From: Bacteroidota bacterium
Lineage (GTDB): Bacteria; Bacteroidota; Bacteroidia; NS11-12g; UBA955
Length of the DNA: 6,686 bases
Assembly: GCA_027488495.1 (NCBI GenBank)
Contig: JAIYBO010000162.1
Coordinates: forward strand, 1-6,686
Direction of reading: 5' to 3'
Positions within the stretch are counted from its first letter, which is position 1. Every line of letters begins with the position of its first letter. The notes below the pieces were generated by a model. It was not told the DNA's origin and ran no database searches. It worked only from the letters and a program-made list of their open reading frames with translations. The position numbers and the translations under genes were made by a program. Shown piece after piece: positions 5,377 through 6,686 of this stretch.

Positions 5377-6402
5377 CTATTTAAAATGCGATAGCGGCAT
5401 GTTGAGCCATTCCAATGCGGAGGTTCCGAGCATCATGGCTTTGATGTCATCGTTGTAATTCGACAATTTGATGAGCTCACCTGGATTGTCCTCGCCCAAT
5501 GGGAAGGGGTAATCGGTGCCCAATGTGATGCGATTGGGGCCCACCAAATCAACCACCACTTCTAGCATTTTGGGGTCGTGTACCAAACTATCGAGCCAAA
5601 ACTGTCCGAGGTACTTTTTGGGGTTGTGGATGTTGTCTACGGCAACCAAATCCGGACGGGCTTGCCAGCCGTGTTCAATTCTACCGATGGTAGCAGGGAA
5701 TGCACCACCGCCATGGGCAAAAGCCACGCGCAAGCGGGGCAATCGTTCAAAAATGCCACCAAATATCATCGAACAAATGGCCAATGAAGTTTCCATGGGC
5801 ATGCCCACCAACCATGGCAACCAATAATGTTGCATCTTTTTGTTGGCAGAATACCACCACGGATGCACAAACAAGGCCATGTCTAGCTCCTGCATCGCCT
5901 CAAAAATGGGGAACAGGGAAGGGTCGTTCAGGTTCATATGGTTCACGTGCGAACCAATTTGAATGCCTTTGAGACCAATTTCTTTACATCTGCGCAATTC
6001 TTGTATGGCCAAATCGGTGTGTTGCATGGGGATCGTGCCCAATCCCACAAATCGGGTGGGGTAGCGATGACAAACATCGGCGATGTGATCGTTCAGGAAT
6101 TTAGAAATTTCGAGGCAATCTTTGGGTTCGGCCCAGTAGCTGAACATCACCGGAATGGTGCTGAGGACCTGAACATCTACGTGGTGGTGACCACATTCTT
6201 TGATGCGTTGTTCGGGATCCCAGCAGTTGCTTTCAATTTCGCGGAAGAAGGCATCGTCCATCATCATTCGTGCGCAACAAGGTTTGTGGTGTTCCAAGTT
6301 CACGAATTCGCCGTACCCAAACTTTTCTTTCCAGCGGGGTAGGTTTTCTGGGATGATGTGTGTGTGGATGTCTACGGTGAAAAAATTCTGCGAAGAAAGC
6401 AT
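5377..6402 (-). CDS. ACMSD: 2-amino-3-carboxymuconate-6-semialdehyde decarboxylase (ACMSD, amidohydrolase family)
   Basis: This zinc enzyme decarboxylates 2-amino-3-carboxymuconate semialdehyde, a product of 3-hydroxyanthranilate in the kynurenine route of tryptophan breakdown. It diverts the compound from spontaneous closure to quinolinate, the NAD precursor. With the ATG at 6402 it has 341 residues; the human enzyme has 336. All expected ligands are visible: His13 and His15 (DIHTHIIP), His180 (FVHPW), His230 (AFAHGGG) and Asp297 (LGTDYPFPLGE). The two substrate-binding arginines known from the Pseudomonas enzyme (R51 and R239) correspond to Arg54 (FFRE) and Arg241 (IGRIEHG). Long stretches, such as NCWDPE, PVMFSYWA and YWLPWLVGMP, match the human protein closely, which makes this assignment firmer than for a generic amidohydrolase. 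A longer frame begins at 6468, but its extra 22 residues lack homology and cover the promoter and intergenic dyad. The gene is divergent from an amino-acid permease and convergent with recX. No other kynurenine-pathway gene is in view. Confidence 0.95.
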   Translation of the reverse strand: MLSSQNFFTVDIHTHIIPENLPRWKEKFGYGEFVNLEHHKPCCARMMMDDAFFREIESNCWDPEQRIKECGHHHVDVQVLSTIPVMFSYWAEPKDCLEISKFLNDHIADVCHRYPTRFVGLGTIPMQHTDLAIQELRRCKEIGLKGIQIGSHVNHMNLNDPSLFPIFEAMQELDMALFVHPWWYSANKKMQHYWLPWLVGMPMETSLAICSMIFGGIFERLPRLRVAFAHGGGAFPATIGRIEHGWQARPDLVAVDNIHNPKKYLGQFWLDSLVHDPKMLEVVVDLVGPNRITLGTDYPFPLGEDNPGELIKLSNYNDDIKAMMLGTSALEWLNMPLSHFK

Positions 6403-6406
6403 GCAA

Positions 6407-6414
6407 CAAAAGTA
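6407..6414 (-). promoter_or_regulatory. -7 box of the ACMSD promoter
   Basis: On the minus strand TACTTTTG matches TAnnTTTG at every fixed base and lies only four bases before the ATG at 6402. No clear TTG is found 17-23 bases further upstream, so activity may need an activator. Like the antitoxin, ACMSD may be translated from a leaderless mRNA. Confidence 0.5.
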
Positions 6415-6431
6415 CATAGATTCCCTGAAAT

Positions 6432-6444
6432 GACCGTTTCGGTC
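6432..6444. promoter_or_regulatory. Central dyad in the divergent ACMSD-permease region, possible operator
   Basis: GACCG-TTT-CGGTC is a perfect 5+5 inverted repeat. Its centre (6438) lies 36 bases from the ACMSD start and 34 bases from the permease start, nearly the exact middle of the 69-base gap. It also occupies the place where a -33 element for ACMSD would be expected, so a bound regulator could act on both genes. Confidence 0.4.
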
Positions 6445-6471
6445 GTATTTTCGCTCCTTTACACACATTCA

Positions 6472-6686
6472 ATGAGCGGTTCAAAGCAGCGCAACGTAGA
6501 TTTATTTGGTGCCACGAGCATTGTGGTAGCCAACATGATAGGTACCGGGGTTTTTACCAGTTTGGGATACCAATTGTTCGATATCCAATCCGGTTTTGGC
6601 ATTGTGATGATTTGGTTGGTGGGTGGGTTGCTGGCGCTCTGTGGTGCTTTTTGTTATGCCGAACTCGCTACGCGCTTGCCAGAAGA
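6472..6686 (+). CDS. APC-family amino-acid permease, N-terminal part (3' end outside window)
   Basis: The first 71 codons are present and the frame runs off the window edge. After a short polar N-terminus (MSGSKQRNVDLFGAT), helix 1 (about 12-32) contains NMIGTGVFTSLGY. The G-T-G-V-F stretch is the unwound, substrate-binding break in helix 1 of amino acid-polyamine-organocation transporters. Helix 2 (about 41-62) is rich in Gly and Leu and is followed by CYAELATRLPE, the conserved end of helix 2 in this superfamily (AELA, then a loop beginning with P). It is therefore an inner-membrane amino-acid or amine importer or exchanger, but the substrate cannot be read from this part. Divergent placement from ACMSD makes tryptophan or a related amino acid a reasonable guess, no more. 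The ATG at 6472 gives the expected N-terminus. A weak -7 match, TATTTTCG, lies at 6446-6453, and there is no Shine-Dalgarno sequence. Confidence 0.88.
   Translation, partial: MSGSKQRNVDLFGATSIVVANMIGTGVFTSLGYQLFDIQSGFGIVMIWLVGGLLALCGAFCYAELATRLPE

Noticed and set aside
5938..6342. Open frame of 134 codons on the plus strand
   Set aside because: Shadow of ACMSD in the opposite strand; ACMSD has every catalytic residue, so the overlapping frame is not credible.
6403..6468. 22-residue N-terminal extension of ACMSD
   Set aside because: It has no likeness to known ACMSD N-termini and covers the -7 box and the central dyad of the divergent region.
1..6686. CRISPR array, tRNA, rRNA, insertion sequence or phage genes
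   Set aside because: No regular direct repeats with spacers, no cloverleaf or rRNA-like stretch, and no transposase, integrase or terminal inverted repeats were seen.

Overview
The window looks like chromosomal DNA from an aquatic member of the Bacteroidota. Three things support this. The rhodopsin resembles the proteorhodopsins of marine and freshwater Flavobacteriia-like bacteria. The start codons lack Shine-Dalgarno sequences. Several genes are preceded by close matches to the Bacteroidota promoter (TTG, about 17 bases, then TAnnTTTG). A genus cannot be named from the sequence alone.

Layout, left to right: (1) positions 1-887, the 3' end of a large VPS10/sortilin-type beta-propeller protein; (2) 888-1206, a very A+T-rich control region; (3) 1207-1959, a complete light-driven proton-pump rhodopsin with its own promoter, ending in a strong GC hairpin terminator at 1982-2010; (4) 2095-3909 on the minus strand, the chaperone htpG, convergent with the rhodopsin and sharing that terminator; (5) 4158-4857, a two-gene toxin-antitoxin module (ribbon-helix-helix-like antitoxin, then a PIN-domain toxin); (6) 4873-5358, recX; (7) 5377-6402 on the minus strand, a 2-amino-3-carboxymuconate-6-semialdehyde decarboxylase (ACMSD) of the kynurenine pathway; (8) 6472 to the window end, the first 71 codons of an APC-family amino-acid permease, divergent from ACMSD.

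The genes do not form one operon. The rhodopsin is a single-gene unit: no retinal-making gene (blh) or carotenoid gene is in view, so retinal must come from elsewhere. The antitoxin and toxin form a bicistron, and recX follows so closely that it may be partly co-transcribed. ACMSD and the permease share a 69-base divergent intergenic region with a perfect short dyad at its centre. This suggests joint control of amino-acid (possibly tryptophan) uptake and breakdown.

The most noteworthy points are the carotenoid-antenna-compatible glycine in the rhodopsin, an abrupt change in leucine codon choice inside the rhodopsin gene, and promoters whose -7 boxes lie so close to the start codon that the mRNAs of the antitoxin and ACMSD may be leaderless. 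I did not find evidence of a wholly new multi-gene system.
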